The notes under the pieces are model-generated. The model was not told the origin of the DNA, made no database searches, and was given only the letters and a program-made list of their open reading frames with translations. DNA of 64,000 nucleotides from Ancylobacter gelatini (GTDB taxonomy: Bacteria; Pseudomonadota; Alphaproteobacteria; Rhizobiales; Xanthobacteraceae), in assembly GCF_022601675.1 (NCBI RefSeq), contig NZ_JAKVIL010000008.1, positions 124,001 to 188,000 of the forward strand. Reading direction: 5' to 3'. Below, piece by piece: positions 35,417 through 46,309 of this stretch. Every line of letters begins with the position of its first letter. Position 1 is the first letter of the stretch. Made by a program: the position numbers and the translations under genes.

Positions 35417-35866
35417 ATGCTGACCAACAAGGGCAAATACGGCCTCAAGGCCATGCTGCATCTGGCACGTCTGGAGCCGGGCAGCAGCGCGATGGGCGCG
35501 GAGATCGCCAGCGCCAACAACATCCCCAAGAAGTTTCTCGACGCCATTCTGCTGGAATTGCGCAATGCCGGCATGGTGCGCTCCAAGAAGGGCCCCGGCG
35601 GCGGCTATGGACTGTCGCGTCACCCGCGTGACATCCGCATCGGCCATATCATCCGCACGCTCGACGGCCCCCTCGCCCCGCTCTCCTGCGCCAGCAAGAG
35701 CGCCTATGTGCCCTGCCAGGACTGCCAGGACCTGGAAAGCTGCGCGGTACGCATCACCATGAGCAAGGTGCGTGACGCCATGTCGGACATTCTCGACGGC
35801 ATGTCGCTGCACGACATGATCGTGTTCGGAAAAACCCCCAACGCCGACCTGATGTACAACATATGA
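35417..35866 (+). CDS. Rrf2-family transcriptional regulator with candidate iron-sulfur site
   Basis: A 149-residue winged-helix regulator. The DNA-binding part has [13 protein letters not shown] and the wing [10 protein letters not shown]. Cysteines at 91, 100, 103 and 109 occupy the position of the [Fe-S] ligands of IscR and RirA (C92, C98, C104 in IscR), so it may sense iron, oxygen or nitrosative stress. Its gene overlaps mgsA by ATGA, and the pair is cotranscribed. It may also bind the dyad at 35099-35124. The specific sensor role is an inference from cysteine content. Confidence 0.83.
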   Translation: MLTNKGKYGLKAMLHLARLEPGSSAMGAEIASANNIPKKFLDAILLELRNAGMVRSKKGPGGGYGLSRHPRDIRIGHIIRTLDGPLAPLSCASKSAYVPCQDCQDLESCAVRITMSKVRDAMSDILDGMSLHDMIVFGKTPNADLMYNI

Positions 35867-36252
35867 GCTTACCGTCCGGCCTGATCGGCCTCGTCGCCCA
35901 TGACAGCAAGAAAGACGAAATGGTCGCGTGGGCGCTGGCCCATCGCGAGGTGCTCGCGCGCTTCGAGATCGTGGCGACTGGCACCACCGGCGGGCGCATT
36001 CTCGAAGCCTGCCCGGAACTGCGCCTCACGCGACTGAAGAGCGGTCCGCTGGGGGGCGACCAGCAGATCGGCGCGTTGATCGCGGAGGGGCGCATCCGCG
36101 CGCTGGTGTTCTTCGTCGACCCGCTGAGCGCGCAGCCGCACGACGTCGACGTCAAGGCGCTGATGCGGGTGGCGCTGGTCTACGACATCCCGCTCGCGCT
36201 CAACGAATCCACCGCGCATATGGTGATCGCCAGCCTGCGGCAGCACGGATGA
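35863..36252 (+). CDS. mgsA: Methylglyoxal synthase
   Basis: A 129-residue enzyme that converts dihydroxyacetone phosphate to methylglyoxal and phosphate. Compared with the E. coli enzyme it keeps [14 protein letters not shown] (catalytic His region), ATGTTGGRI for phosphate binding, [17 protein letters not shown] with the catalytic aspartate, and [17 protein letters not shown] with His and Asp. It is somewhat shorter at both ends than the E. coli protein (152 residues). Its start overlaps the Rrf2 regulator stop (ATGA), linking this toxic bypass enzyme to a redox-type regulator. Confidence 0.9.
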   Translation: MSLPSGLIGLVAHDSKKDEMVAWALAHREVLARFEIVATGTTGGRILEACPELRLTRLKSGPLGGDQQIGALIAEGRIRALVFFVDPLSAQPHDVDVKALMRVALVYDIPLALNESTAHMVIASLRQHG

Positions 36253-36285
36253 GCCAAGCCCGCGCGGCGTTTGAGCGAAGCCCGT

Positions 36286-37482
36286 TCAGAAGAATGCCTG
36301 CAGCCCGGTGATCGCGCGGCCGAGAATCAGCGCGTGGATGTCGTGCGTGCCTTCATAGGTGTTCACGGTCTCCAGATTGATCATGTGGCGCATCACCGGG
36401 AATTCGGATGAAATCCCGTTGCCGCCATGCATGTCGCGGGCCTGCCGGGCGATCTCCAGCGCCTTGCCGCAATTGTTGCGCTTCAGCATGGAAATCGCCT
36501 CGACCGGCAGTTCGCCGGCATCGAACATGCGGCCCGCGCGCAAGGCGAGCTGGAGGCCGAGCGTGATCTCGGTCGCCATGTCGGCGAGCTTCTTCTGGAT
36601 GAGCTGGTTGGCGGCGAGCGGACGGTCGAACTGCCGGCGGTCGAGCGTGTATTGCCGCGCCGAGGCATAGCAGGCTTCCGCCGCGCCCATCGTGCCCCAG
36701 CCGATGCCGTAGCGCGCCCGGTTCAGGCAGCCGAACGGTCCCTTGAGGCCGACGGCGCCCGGCAGTATCGCCTCCTCCGGCACCTCGACGCCGTCCATCA
36801 CGATTTCGCCGGTGATGGAGGCGCGCAGGCTGAGCTTGCCCTCGATCTTCGGGAAGGACAGCCCCTTGGCGCCGCGCTCCAGCACGAAGCCGCGGATCGC
36901 GCCGTCATCGGCAGCCGATTTCGCCCACACCACCGCGAGGTCGGCGATGGGCGCGTTGGTTATCCACATCTTCGTGCCGGTAATACGGTAACCGCCGTCG
37001 ATCTTCTCGGCGCGGGTGCGCATGCCGGAGGGATCGGAACCGGCATCCGGCTCGGTCAGGCCGAAGCAGCCGACCCACTCGCCGCGCGCAAGTTTCGGCA
37101 GATACTTCTTTTTCTGCGCTTCGCTGCCATAGGCGTTGATCGGATGCATCACCAGCGAGGACTGCACGCTCATGGCCGAGCGATAGCCCGAATCCACCCG
37201 CTCCACCTCGCGGGCGACCAGCCCGTAGGACACATAACCAAGCCCCGCCCCGCCATATTCCTCAGGGATCGTCGGCCCCAGCAGGCCGAGTTCGCCCATC
37301 TCGTCCATGATGTCGCGATCGAACCGTTCCTCCATATAGGCGGAGGCGACGCGCGGCAGGAGCTTTTCCTGTGCGTAGTCGCGCGCCGTATCGCGCACGA
37401 GCCGCTCCTCCTCGGTGAGCTGGCCGTCGAGATTGAACGGATCGGCCCAGTCGAAAACGGCTTTGGCGAACGCGGCACTCAT
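36286..37482 (-). CDS. gcdH: Acyl-CoA dehydrogenase, glutaryl-CoA dehydrogenase-like
   Basis: A 398-residue flavoenzyme. The N-terminal segment [20 protein letters not shown] is typical of glutaryl-CoA dehydrogenase, as are [35 protein letters not shown] and, at the C-terminus, [18 protein letters not shown] with the catalytic glutamate. It would oxidise and decarboxylate glutaryl-CoA to crotonyl-CoA in lysine or aromatic degradation. The ATG at 37482 is chosen since the upstream frame (Arg-rich) is outside the family. No electron-transfer or other pathway genes lie beside it. It is divergent from the dipeptide transporter operon. Confidence 0.9.
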   Translation of the reverse strand: MSAAFAKAVFDWADPFNLDGQLTEEERLVRDTARDYAQEKLLPRVASAYMEERFDRDIMDEMGELGLLGPTIPEEYGGAGLGYVSYGLVAREVERVDSGYRSAMSVQSSLVMHPINAYGSEAQKKKYLPKLARGEWVGCFGLTEPDAGSDPSGMRTRAEKIDGGYRITGTKMWITNAPIADLAVVWAKSAADDGAIRGFVLERGAKGLSFPKIEGKLSLRASITGEIVMDGVEVPEEAILPGAVGLKGPFGCLNRARYGIGWGTMGAAEACYASARQYTLDRRQFDRPLAANQLIQKKLADMATEITLGLQLALRAGRMFDAGELPVEAISMLKRNNCGKALEIARQARDMHGGNGISSEFPVMRHMINLETVNTYEGTHDIHALILGRAITGLQAFF

Positions 37483-37591
37483 GGGGACTCTCCAGACCGT
37501 GCCGGCGATGCGGACCGGCCCGCCGGTCATACAACGTCGCACGCCGACGCGCATCCGGGATGACTTCGCGGGTCCTGTAGGAAGCGGCAAT

Positions 37592-37611
37592 CCAAAGATC
37601 TAAGACTTTGG
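37592..37611. promoter_or_regulatory. Inverted repeat upstream of the dpp operon
   Basis: CCAAAG-ATCTAAGA-CTTTGG, a 6-8-6 dyad in the 263-base region between gcdH and dppA. The region is otherwise without a clear promoter match that I can defend. It may be an operator for either divergent unit. Confidence 0.35.
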
Positions 37612-37745
37612 TCGGGGGGTGGGGTGAGATTGCACAATTTCCAGAGGCGTGATTGGATCCCATTATTGGACGGCGGAGCCCAAACAATAATCCGGCCCAC
37701 AAACTGGGCAGGTGCCGAACCAGTCCTTAGAGGGAAAATTTCATC

Positions 37746-39344
37746 ATGCGGGTACTTAATGCCAAAGTGGCCATCGCGGCCGCGGTGCTGACTGCGCTTT
37801 CCGCGCCGGCCTACGCGGCCAAGACGCTCGTCTACTGCTCGGAAGGCAGCCCCGAGAACTTCACGCCGGCGCTGAACACCACGGGCACCAGCTTCGATGC
37901 GGCCCGTCCGGTGTACAATCAGCTCGTGGAATTCAAGCGCGGCACGACCGAGGTCGTCCCGTCCCTGGCCGAAAGCTGGACCGTCAGCCCCGACGGGCTG
38001 GAGCTGGTCTTCAAGCTGCGCAAGGGCGTCAAGTTCCATTCCGGCGTCAACGGCTTCACCCCGACCCGCGACTTCAACGCGGATGACGTGCTGTTCTCGT
38101 TCGAGCGCCAGTGGAAGCCGGAAAACCCGTACCACAAGGTCACGGGCGGCGCGTATGACTACTTCAACGACATGAGCATGCCCGACCTGCTCAAGTCGAT
38201 CGACAAGGTCGACGACTACACGGTGAAGTTCACCCTCACCGAGCCGAACGCGCCGATGCTGGCGAACCTCGCCATGGACTTCGGCACCATCATGTCGGCC
38301 GAATATGCCGACTACCTGCTGAAGAAGGGTACGCCCGAGCAGTTCGACCAGATTCCGGTCGGCACCGGCCCGTTCTCCTTCGTGAACTACCAGAAGGACG
38401 CGGTTATCCGCTACAAGGCGTTCCCGGGCTATTTCGACGGCAAGGCGCCGCTCGACAATCTGGTCTACGCCATCACCCCGGACCCGACCGCCCGCTACGC
38501 CAAGCTGAAGAAGGGCGAGTGCCACGTGATGATCGCGCCGAACCCGGCCGACATCGCCGCGCTGAAGACGGATCCGGTGGTGAACCTGATCTCCCAGCCG
38601 GGGCTCAACATCGCCTATTGGGCGTTCAACAACGAGAAGCCGCCCTTCGACAAGAAGGAGGTCCGCCAGGCCTTCAACATGGCGGTCGACAAGGCCGCGA
38701 TCATCAAGGACGTCTACCAGGGTGCCGGCCAGGCCGCGATCAACCCGATCCCGCCGACCATCTGGTCCTACAACAAGGATGTGAAGGACTACCCGTTCGA
38801 CCCCGAGAAGGCGAAGGCCATGCTCGCGGAAGCCGGCGTCAAGACCCCGCTCGACATCGACCTGTGGTGGATGCCGGTGCAGCGCCCCTACAACCCGAAC
38901 GCCAAGCGCATTGCCGAGATGATGCAGTCCGATCTCGCCAAGATCGGCGTCAACGCGAAGCTGGTGTCCTATGAGTGGGGCGAGTACCGCAAGCGCATGC
39001 AGCAGGGCGAGCACATGACCGGCCAGCTTGGCTGGACCGGCGACAATGGCGACCCGGACAACTTCTTCTTCCTGCTCGGCTGCACCGCGGCCCGTCAGGG
39101 CGGCCAGAACCTCGCCAAGTGGTGCAACAAGGACTTCGACGCCCTGATCAACAAGGCGAAGACCATCTCGGACGTGGGCGAGCGTACCAAGCTCTATGAG
39201 CAGGCCCAGGTGATCGTGAAGGAAGAGGCGCCGTGGTTCACCATCGCCCATTCGGTGGTGTACGAGCCGACCCGCAAGGAAGTCGTGGACTACAAGGTGA
39301 GCCCGTTCGGCCGCCACGAATTCTACGGCGTCGACCTGAAGTGA
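37746..39344 (+). CDS. dppA: Dipeptide/oligopeptide ABC transporter substrate-binding protein
   Basis: A 532-residue periplasmic protein with a signal peptide (about 1-24, AAAVLTALSAPAYAA). The SBP_bac_5 family region reads VYCSEGSPENFTPALNTTG at the mature N-terminus, with RPVYNQLVEF and SFERQWKPENPYHK after it. The GTGPFSFVNYQKDAVIRY and TGQLGWTGDNGDPDNFF segments are typical of DppA, with the conserved aspartate that binds the peptide amino group. It is the first gene of a five-gene operon. A strong hairpin follows at 39352-39393. Heme transport by DppA is known in E. coli but not inferable here. Confidence 0.93.
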   Translation: MRVLNAKVAIAAAVLTALSAPAYAAKTLVYCSEGSPENFTPALNTTGTSFDAARPVYNQLVEFKRGTTEVVPSLAESWTVSPDGLELVFKLRKGVKFHSGVNGFTPTRDFNADDVLFSFERQWKPENPYHKVTGGAYDYFNDMSMPDLLKSIDKVDDYTVKFTLTEPNAPMLANLAMDFGTIMSAEYADYLLKKGTPEQFDQIPVGTGPFSFVNYQKDAVIRYKAFPGYFDGKAPLDNLVYAITPDPTARYAKLKKGECHVMIAPNPADIAALKTDPVVNLISQPGLNIAYWAFNNEKPPFDKKEVRQAFNMAVDKAAIIKDVYQGAGQAAINPIPPTIWSYNKDVKDYPFDPEKAKAMLAEAGVKTPLDIDLWWMPVQRPYNPNAKRIAEMMQSDLAKIGVNAKLVSYEWGEYRKRMQQGEHMTGQLGWTGDNGDPDNFFFLLGCTAARQGGQNLAKWCNKDFDALINKAKTISDVGERTKLYEQAQVIVKEEAPWFTIAHSVVYEPTRKEVVDYKVSPFGRHEFYGVDLK

Positions 39345-39351
39345 CGTGAAG

Positions 39352-39393
39352 ACGGTGCCGGCGGAGGGAGCGCTTCGCCGGCACCGTGCTTTT
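39352..39393 (+). terminator. Hairpin attenuator between dppA and dppB
   Basis: A perfect 12-bp stem, ACGGTGCCGGCG / CGCCGGCACCGT, with a 12-base loop, ending GC and TTTT, lies 7 bases after the dppA stop. It probably causes partial termination, giving excess binding protein over membrane components. Confidence 0.75.
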
Positions 39394-39548
39394 CTGCAAT
39401 ACCGCACCGCCCGTCCCGCGCTATGGCCCGCCGATGTTCAAGGCGCGCCCGGCGGACGGCGCGTTGCCTTCTTGCCTGCATCGAGCGGCGACCGCTTCCC
39501 GAGGGAAGCGCGCGACCACGCCGCGGCACGGCCCAGCCCGGGATCTTC

Positions 39549-40562
39549 ATGTTCCGTTTCCTCATACGTCGCGTCGCGCTGACGGTGCCGACTTTCGTGG
39601 CACTGATGTTCGTCACGTTCGTGGCCGTGCGCCTCGTGCCCGGCGACCCCATCGAGGCCCGCACCGGCGAGCGCGGCATCGCGCCCGAGCGCCTCGCGCA
39701 GCTTCGCCACGAACTCGGCCTCGACCAGCCGGTCTGGCAGCAGTTCCTCGACTATGCGGGCGGCCTGCTGCATGGCGACTTCGGCGTTTCCATCGTCACC
39801 AAGACACCCGTGATCCAGGAATTTGCCATCCTGTTCCCGGCGACGCTGGAACTGTCGCTGTGTGCGCTGATCTTCGCCGTGGTGTTCGGCATTCCGGCCG
39901 GCGTCCTCGCCGCGGTGAAGCGCGGCGGCGCCGTCGACCATACGGTGATGACGGTCGCGCTGACCGGCTATTCCATGCCGATCTTCTGGTGGGGCCTGCT
40001 GCTGATCATGTTCATGTCGGAATATCTCGGGCTGACCCCGGTGTCCGGCCGCATGGACCTGATCAATTACTATTTCGAGCCGGTCACCGGCTTCATGCTG
40101 ATCGACAGCCTGCTGTCCGGCCAGGAAGGCGCGTTCGGCTCGGCGGTCGCCCACCTGATCCTGCCCTCCATCGTGCTCGGCACCATCCCGCTGGCGGTGA
40201 TCGCCCGCATGACGCGCTCCTCCATGCTGGAAGTGCTGGGCGAGGACTATGTGCGCACCGCCCGCGCCAAGGGCCTCTCGCCGCTGCGGGTGGTCGGGCT
40301 GCACGCGCTGCGCAACGCGCTGATCCCGGTGGTGACGGTGATCGGCCTTCAGACCGGCACGCTGCTGGCCGGCGCGGTGCTGACAGAGACCATCTTCGCC
40401 TGGCCGGGCGTCGGCAAATGGCTGATCGAATCGATCTCGCGCCGCGACTATCCCGCGCTGCAGGGCGGCATCATGCTGATCTCCGGCATTGTGATCCTCG
40501 TGAACCTCATCGTCGACCTGACCTATGTCGCGATCAACCCGAGGATTCGTCATGGCGGATGA
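39549..40562 (+). CDS. dppB: Dipeptide ABC transporter permease DppB
   Basis: A 337-residue inner-membrane permease, close to the 339 residues of E. coli DppB. The N-terminus MFRFLIRRVALTVPTFVALM is the first helix; the EAA loop DYVRTARAKGLSPLRVVGLH follows residue 230. I use the ATG at 39549, directly before the first helix. The gap after dppA (204 bases) includes the attenuator hairpin. It overlaps dppC by 11 bases. Confidence 0.93.
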   Translation: MFRFLIRRVALTVPTFVALMFVTFVAVRLVPGDPIEARTGERGIAPERLAQLRHELGLDQPVWQQFLDYAGGLLHGDFGVSIVTKTPVIQEFAILFPATLELSLCALIFAVVFGIPAGVLAAVKRGGAVDHTVMTVALTGYSMPIFWWGLLLIMFMSEYLGLTPVSGRMDLINYYFEPVTGFMLIDSLLSGQEGAFGSAVAHLILPSIVLGTIPLAVIARMTRSSMLEVLGEDYVRTARAKGLSPLRVVGLHALRNALIPVVTVIGLQTGTLLAGAVLTETIFAWPGVGKWLIESISRRDYPALQGGIMLISGIVILVNLIVDLTYVAINPRIRHGG

Positions 40563-41475
40563 CCCGATCCTGGCTCCCCCGACCGGGGGCATCGTCATCG
40601 AGAGCGTGCCGCCGGAGGTGTCCTCGCTGCGCGCCTTCTGGTCGGCCTTCCGCGAGAATCGTGGCGCCCTGCTCGGGCTGATTGTCGTGGCGTTTATCGC
40701 CTTCCTCGCGCTGTTCGCGCCGTTCGTGGCGCCGCATTCGCCGATCGAGCAGTTCCGCCAGCATGTGCAGCAGCCTCCGATCTGGGCTGGCGGCAGCTGG
40801 GCGTTCCCGTTCGGGACCGATGCGGTCGGCCGCGACGTGCTCTCGCGGCTGATATACGGCGCGCGGATCTCGCTGGGCATCGGCCTGTCGGTGATGGTGG
40901 TGTCGGTCACGCTCGGCATTGTGCTCGGCCTCGCCAGCGCCTTCCTGCGCGGCGTGGTCGAGAGCGTGGTCATGCGCGTGATGGACCTCGTGGTGGCGAT
41001 CCCGAGCCTTGTGCTCGCCATCCTCATCGTCGCGGTGCTCGGCCCGAGCCTCGTCAACACCATCATCGCGGTCACGGTGGTGTACCTGCCGCGCTATGTC
41101 CGCCTCGTGCGCGCCGCCGCCATCGCCGAACTGTCCAAGGAATATGTCGTCGCCGCGCGGGTGGCGGGCGTGGGCAAGCTTCGGCTGATGTTCGTCACCG
41201 TGCTGCCGAACTGCCTGGCGCCGCTGATCGTGCAGGCCGCTCTCGGCATTTCCGACGCCATCCTGGAAGCCGCCGCGCTCGGCTTCCTCGGACTGGGCGC
41301 GCAGCCCCCGACCCCGGAATGGGGCGCGATGCTGGCGGATAGCCGCGAGTTCATCCGCTCTGCGCCGTGGATCGTTACCCTGCCGGGCCTCGCCATCCTC
41401 GTGACGGTGGTCGCCATCAATCTCATGGGCGACGGGCTGCGCGACGCGCTCGACCCCAAGCTGCGGCGGAGCTGA
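40552..41475 (+). CDS. dppC: Dipeptide ABC transporter permease DppC
   Basis: A 307-residue inner-membrane permease. A short cytoplasmic N-terminal segment precedes SLRAFWSAFRENRGALLGLI, the first helix region, and the family motif GTDAVGRDVLSRLIYGARISL follows at about 90 (given in part: GTDAVGRDVLSRL). The EAA loop is EYVVAARVAGVGKLRLMF. The start overlaps the end of dppB; translational coupling is likely. Confidence 0.93.
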   Translation: MADDPILAPPTGGIVIESVPPEVSSLRAFWSAFRENRGALLGLIVVAFIAFLALFAPFVAPHSPIEQFRQHVQQPPIWAGGSWAFPFGTDAVGRDVLSRLIYGARISLGIGLSVMVVSVTLGIVLGLASAFLRGVVESVVMRVMDLVVAIPSLVLAILIVAVLGPSLVNTIIAVTVVYLPRYVRLVRAAAIAELSKEYVVAARVAGVGKLRLMFVTVLPNCLAPLIVQAALGISDAILEAAALGFLGLGAQPPTPEWGAMLADSREFIRSAPWIVTLPGLAILVTVVAINLMGDGLRDALDPKLRRS

Positions 41476-41480
41476 CGACG

Positions 41481-42475
41481 ATGAACACCTCGCCTTTGCT
41501 CTCCATCCGCAATCTCTCGGTGTCCTTCAACACCTCGCGCGGCCCGTTTCGCGCCGTGGAAGGCGTCGATCTGGATGTCGCGCCCGGCGAAGTTGTCGCC
41601 ATCGTCGGCGAGAGCGGCTCCGGCAAGTCGGTCGCCATGCTGGCGGTGATGGGCCTGCTGCCGTGGACCGCCACCGTCACCGCCGACCGCATGATGTTCG
41701 ACGGGCGCGACCTCATCGGCATCTCGGCCCGCGAGCGGCGCTCGATCATCGGGCGCGACCTTGCCATGATCTTTCAGGAGCCGATGTCGAGCCTCAACCC
41801 GTGCTTCACCGTCGGCTTCCAACTGCGCGAAGCCATGGCCGCACATCTCGATCTCTCCCGCGCGCAGCGTCAGGCGCGCGCGGTGGAATTGCTGGAACTG
41901 GTCGGCATCCCCGAGCCGGAGCGCCGGCTCAAGGCCTTTCCGCACCAGCTTTCCGGCGGCATGAGCCAGCGCGTGATGATCGCCATGGCGCTCGCCTGCA
42001 ACCCCAAGCTCATCATCGCCGACGAGCCGACCACCGCACTCGACGTCACCATCCAGGCGCAGATTCTCGACCTGCTACTGAAGCTCCAGCGCGAGCGCGG
42101 CCTCGGGCTGGTGCTGATCACCCATGACATGGGCGTGGTGGCGGAAACGTCGCAGCGCGTCTGCGTACAGTATGCCGGCCAGCAGGTGGAGATGCAGGAG
42201 ACGGTCAGCCTGTTCCGCGACCCGCATCACCCCTATACCAGCGCCCTGCTCGCCGCCCTGCCCGAGCGTGCCAGCGGGCGCTTGCTGCCGTCCATCCCCG
42301 GCGTGGTGCCGGGTCTTGCCGACCGCCCGGCGGGCTGCCTGTTCTCGCCGCGCTGCCGCTTCGCCACCGAGCGCTGTCGCACGGTTCCCCCGCCGCGCGC
42401 CGGGGCGGAACTGGGCTTTGCCCTGTGCCACACCCCGCTGGTCGCCGGGGTCCCGCAGGTTCTGGAGACGCTGGC

Positions 42476-42479
<4 letters not shown>
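41481..42479 (+). CDS. dppD: Dipeptide ABC transporter ATP-binding protein DppD
   Basis: A 332-residue ATPase. Walker A is [14 protein letters not shown], the signature LSGGMSQRV, Walker [13 protein letters not shown], and the H-switch lies in [11 protein letters not shown]. The C-terminal oligopeptide-transporter extension [15 protein letters not shown] holds the cysteine pattern of the OppD/DppD [4Fe-4S] site. It is cotranscribed with dppC (5 bases apart) and overlaps dppF by ATGA. Confidence 0.94.
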
Positions 42480-43447
<968 letters not shown>

Positions 43448-43583
43448 GCGAACGGCATGACGACGTCGTCGCGAGGAGCGGCTAGCCCAATGCGATAGCC
43501 CGCGCGAACTGCGCCGGTGCTCGCGCAGCTCTCCCGCTTCCGCTCCCCGCACGCTCGCCCTGAGGCGCCTGCGCCGGGCAGCA

Positions 43584-44450
43584 TCAGCGCATGTTGAACA
43601 GCACCGGCACGGAGAAGCTCAGGCTGGAAACATCTGCCGGCGGGGGCGGCACCGGGGAGGCGCGGCGGATCATCTCCACCGCTTCCGCATCGAGGCTGGC
43701 ATTGCCCGACGACCCGACCAGCCGCACCGACAGCACCCGCCCCGAACGGTCGATCGAGAAGGCGACGCGCGGACGGCCCTGATGGCCCGCGGCACGCGCC
43801 TCGGCCGGGTAACGCTTGTGGCGGTTGAGATGCCCCATGAGCCGCGAGCGCCAATTGGCCTGCGCCATCGAGCGCGACGAGGAGGAGCCGGCCGACGGCG
43901 CGGCCACGCGGTCCGCGCGTGCGGCATCCACCGCCGGCGGGGCCGTGGTCCTGGGCGCGGGCGGCTTGTCGTTCTTTTCCTTCTTCTTCGGCTTGGGCTT
44001 CGGGCGCTCCTTCGGCGGCTCCGGCTTCTTCTCCGGCGGGGTCAGTTCGGAGGCAAGCGGCGGCGGGGGCGGCAGCGGCACCTCGATATCGGGCGCCGGG
44101 CTCTCCATCACTTCCGGCACCGGCTCCTGATCGGGCAGCGGCTCCGGTGGCGGGGCGTCTTCTTCCTCGGCGAGCGGATCGGGGGGAATTTCCTCCTCAA
44201 CCTTTTCCGGCGTCTCCATCATCTGCGGACCCGGCGGCACCTCGATCGGATCGGCCACCGGCGCGACCGGCAGTTCGGCGAGCTCGACCATGATCGCGGC
44301 GGGCTCCTCGGCGGCGACCACCGGGGGCGCGGCAAGGAGATAGGCCAGCACGCCGCCGTGAACCGCCAGCACCACCGCCGCGCAGCCCAGCCACGCGCAG
44401 GCCTCCACCGCGCGGTGGCGCGACCCGCTCTTCAGCAGCATCAGGCTCAT
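43584..44450 (-). CDS. tonB: Energy transducer TonB
   Basis: A 288-residue periplasm-spanning protein. A single membrane helix lies at about 18-42 ([20 protein letters not shown]). The middle is rich in Pro, Glu and Lys ([17 protein letters not shown]), as expected for the segment that crosses the periplasm. The C-terminal TonB domain (about 205-288) begins [18 protein letters not shown] and contains [16 protein letters not shown]. It couples the proton gradient, through ExbB-ExbD, to outer-membrane receptors. It overlaps exbD by ATGA. No receptor gene is adjacent. Confidence 0.9.
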   Translation of the reverse strand: MSLMLLKSGSRHRAVEACAWLGCAAVVLAVHGGVLAYLLAAPPVVAAEEPAAIMVELAELPVAPVADPIEVPPGPQMMETPEKVEEEIPPDPLAEEEDAPPPEPLPDQEPVPEVMESPAPDIEVPLPPPPPLASELTPPEKKPEPPKERPKPKPKKKEKNDKPPAPRTTAPPAVDAARADRVAAPSAGSSSSRSMAQANWRSRLMGHLNRHKRYPAEARAAGHQGRPRVAFSIDRSGRVLSVRLVGSSGNASLDAEAVEMIRRASPVPPPPADVSSLSFSVPVLFNMR

Positions 44451-44941
44451 GGCGCGGCGGGCCCGGCCGGGGCGGGGGCCGCACCGGGAGCGGGCGCCGC
44501 ACCGGGAGCGGGCGCAGCCCCCGGAACCGCCTCCAGCCCCACCAGGGCGATCTTGAGATAGCCGGCGGTGCGCAGGAGGTTCATCACCTCCATCAGATCG
44601 CCATAGGCGACCGCCTTGTCGGCGCGCAGGAAGATGCGGGTGTCCTTCTTGCCCTCGGTGGTCTGGGCCAGCACGTCGCCGAGCCCCTCCCGCGAGACAT
44701 CCTCATTGCCGAGCGCGAGGCCAAGGTCGCCCTTCACCGTCAGATAGACCGGCTTGTCCGGGCGCGGCTGCACGGCGGCGTTGGAAGCCGGCAGGTCAAC
44801 CGCGACGTCGACGGTGGAGAGCGGCGCGGCAACCATGAAGATGATCAGCAGCACGAGGATCACGTCGATGAACGGCGTGACGTTGATCTCGTGGTTCTCG
44901 ACCATATCGTCGGTATCGGTGCTTTGCAGCTTAGCGCCCAT
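44447..44941 (-). CDS. exbD: Biopolymer transporter ExbD
   Basis: A 164-residue protein with one membrane helix ([18 protein letters not shown], with the essential aspartate at about residue 26) and the periplasmic domain with LPASNAAVQ and [20 protein letters not shown]. The last 25 residues are an Ala/Pro/Gly repeat (units of APAPGA) encoded by a tandem 18-base repeat, an extension outside the usual ExbD. It overlaps tonB and follows exbB by 27 bases. Confidence 0.92.
   Translation of the reverse strand: MGAKLQSTDTDDMVENHEINVTPFIDVILVLLIIFMVAAPLSTVDVAVDLPASNAAVQPRPDKPVYLTVKGDLGLALGNEDVSREGLGDVLAQTTEGKKDTRIFLRADKAVAYGDLMEVMNLLRTAGYLKIALVGLEAVPGAAPAPGAAPAPGAAPAPAGPAAP
44479..44514. repeat. 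Tandem 18-bp repeat inside exbD
   Basis: Two perfect head-to-tail copies of an 18-base unit (44479-44496, 44497-44514) beginning CCGCACCGGGAG, followed by a degenerate third. They encode the Ala/Pro/Gly tail of ExbD. In-frame gain or loss of units would change the tail length without breaking the frame. Confidence 0.8.
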
Positions 44942-44968
44942 GGCGGCGTCTCCCTCGCACGCGCCGGA

Positions 44969-46093
44969 TTATTCGGCGGCCGCGCGCAGGCGCACGGACG
45001 ACTCGACGCCCTTCTGGCGCGGGTCGCGATGACCGGCATCGCGGCGGTCGAGATCGCGCGAAAGCAGGCGCAGCACCTCTGCGCTGGCATCGCCCATCAG
45101 CACGCGATAGCCCGACACCTGCCGCGAAAAGTGGTTGTAGATCACGACCGCCGGGATAGCGGCGACGAGGCCGATGGCGGTGGCGAGCAGCGCCTCGGCG
45201 ATGCCGGGGGCGACCACCGCGAGATTGGTGGTCTGCGCCTTCGAGATGCCGATGAACGAATTCATGATGCCCCACACCGTGCCGAACAGGCCGACGAAGG
45301 GCGCGGTGGCGCCGATGGTGGCGAGCAGGCCGGTGCCGCGGGTGATCGCGCGCCCCGCCGCGACCTCGATGCGGGAAAGCGAGATCGAGACGCGCTCCTT
45401 GATGCCCTCGGCCGGCAGGTCTCCCGAGCGCTTGAGCTCCAGGTCGGTGACCGCCAGCATGGCGCCGGCCGGGCCGGCGGCGCCGACCTTGCGCGCGGCG
45501 TCGAGGGAGGGGCTCGCGAGATAGCCGCGCAGAGCGCTGCGCAGGCGGCGCTGGGCCACCATCAGTTCCAGCGTCTTCGCCAGCCACACCGTCCAGGTCA
45601 CCACCGAGGCGAAGGCGAGGCCGAGCATCACGGCCTTCACCACGATGTCCGCCGCCATGAACATGCCCCAGGGCGACAGGTCGTGCGGAAGCTGGGCGGA
45701 AATGGCGGGAGCGGAGGCATCTTCCGCCGCCGCCGGCATCTCAGCGGGGCCGGCCATGGGATCGGCAGGCACGTCGCCGGCCTGCAGGGGTGCGGCGGCC
45801 TCCACAGGAGACGGGTTCGGGGATGCTTCGGGAGCGCCGCCGGCGCCGGTCGCGGTGGACGTCGGCGCGGTGGACGTCGGTGTCGGCATCGCCGGCACCA
45901 GCGGCTCCACGACGGCAGGCGCGGCGACAGAAGGAGCTTCGGAAGCCGGCGTGGCAACAGAAGGCGCAGCAACGGGCGCGGCCGGGTCGGGCTGCTGGGC
46001 GAAGGCGGGCGCCGTGGGTCCGCAGAGCAGGCTCACGACGACGAACACCTTCGCGCAGGCATGGAACGGAGCGGTTCTACGAAGCATCGGCAT
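44969..46093 (-). CDS. exbB: Biopolymer transporter ExbB with long N-terminal extension
   Basis: A membrane proton-channel subunit. From the ATG at 46093 the protein is 374 residues, with a signal peptide-like start ([18 protein letters not shown]), then about 110 residues of Pro/Ala/Thr-rich sequence, and the three-helix ExbB core: [40 protein letters not shown], and [20 protein letters not shown]. In-frame starts at 46087 and 46132 and further upstream are possible, and the start is uncertain. Periplasmic extensions of this kind are frequent in alpha-proteobacterial ExbB. It is the first gene of the exbB-exbD-tonB operon. Confidence 0.85.
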   Translation of the reverse strand: MPMLRRTAPFHACAKVFVVVSLLCGPTAPAFAQQPDPAAPVAAPSVATPASEAPSVAAPAVVEPLVPAMPTPTSTAPTSTATGAGGAPEASPNPSPVEAAAPLQAGDVPADPMAGPAEMPAAAEDASAPAISAQLPHDLSPWGMFMAADIVVKAVMLGLAFASVVTWTVWLAKTLELMVAQRRLRSALRGYLASPSLDAARKVGAAGPAGAMLAVTDLELKRSGDLPAEGIKERVSISLSRIEVAAGRAITRGTGLLATIGATAPFVGLFGTVWGIMNSFIGISKAQTTNLAVVAPGIAEALLATAIGLVAAIPAVVIYNHFSRQVSGYRVLMGDASAEVLRLLSRDLDRRDAGHRDPRQKGVESSVRLRAAAE

Positions 46094-46243
46094 TGGGCTA
46101 CCCGAAATCTCGGAGCCGGCGGCAGATCGCATGACGGCGTGTCGTGCAGGCCGGCCCTGTCTGTTATCGGCTTCCATAAACCCGCAAGCGTGACGTCGAC
46201 AACATGAAAAAGCCAAATCGCCAAACTGTAGAACCATTCAAAA

Positions 46244-46265
46244 CAGATTAATACCTCACAATCTG
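46244..46265. terminator. Weak hairpin after the FAD-dehydrogenase gene
   Basis: CAGATT and AATCTG spaced by 10 bases; on the minus strand the second arm is followed by TTTT, so it could end transcription of the gene that stops at 46310. The stem is short and AT-rich. Confidence 0.35.
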
Positions 46266-46273
46266 CTTGTTTT

Positions 46274-46286
46274 TTATAATTCTAAA
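46274..46286. promoter_or_regulatory. Iron-control-element-like half site
   Basis: TTATAATTCTAAA in an AT-rich pocket upstream of exbB. Its reverse complement starts TTTAGAAT, resembling one half of the ICE box bound by Irr in rhizobia. An iron-regulated tonB operon makes this plausible, but the second half does not match well and it lies about 180 bases from the chosen exbB start. Confidence 0.25.
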
Positions 46287-46309
46287 CTCTGAAATCGGAA
46301 GATATCGAC

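Noticed and set aside
46274-46286. A firm Irr/ICE box for the tonB operon
   Set aside because: Only one half resembles the consensus, and it is far from the chosen start; kept as a low-confidence feature only.
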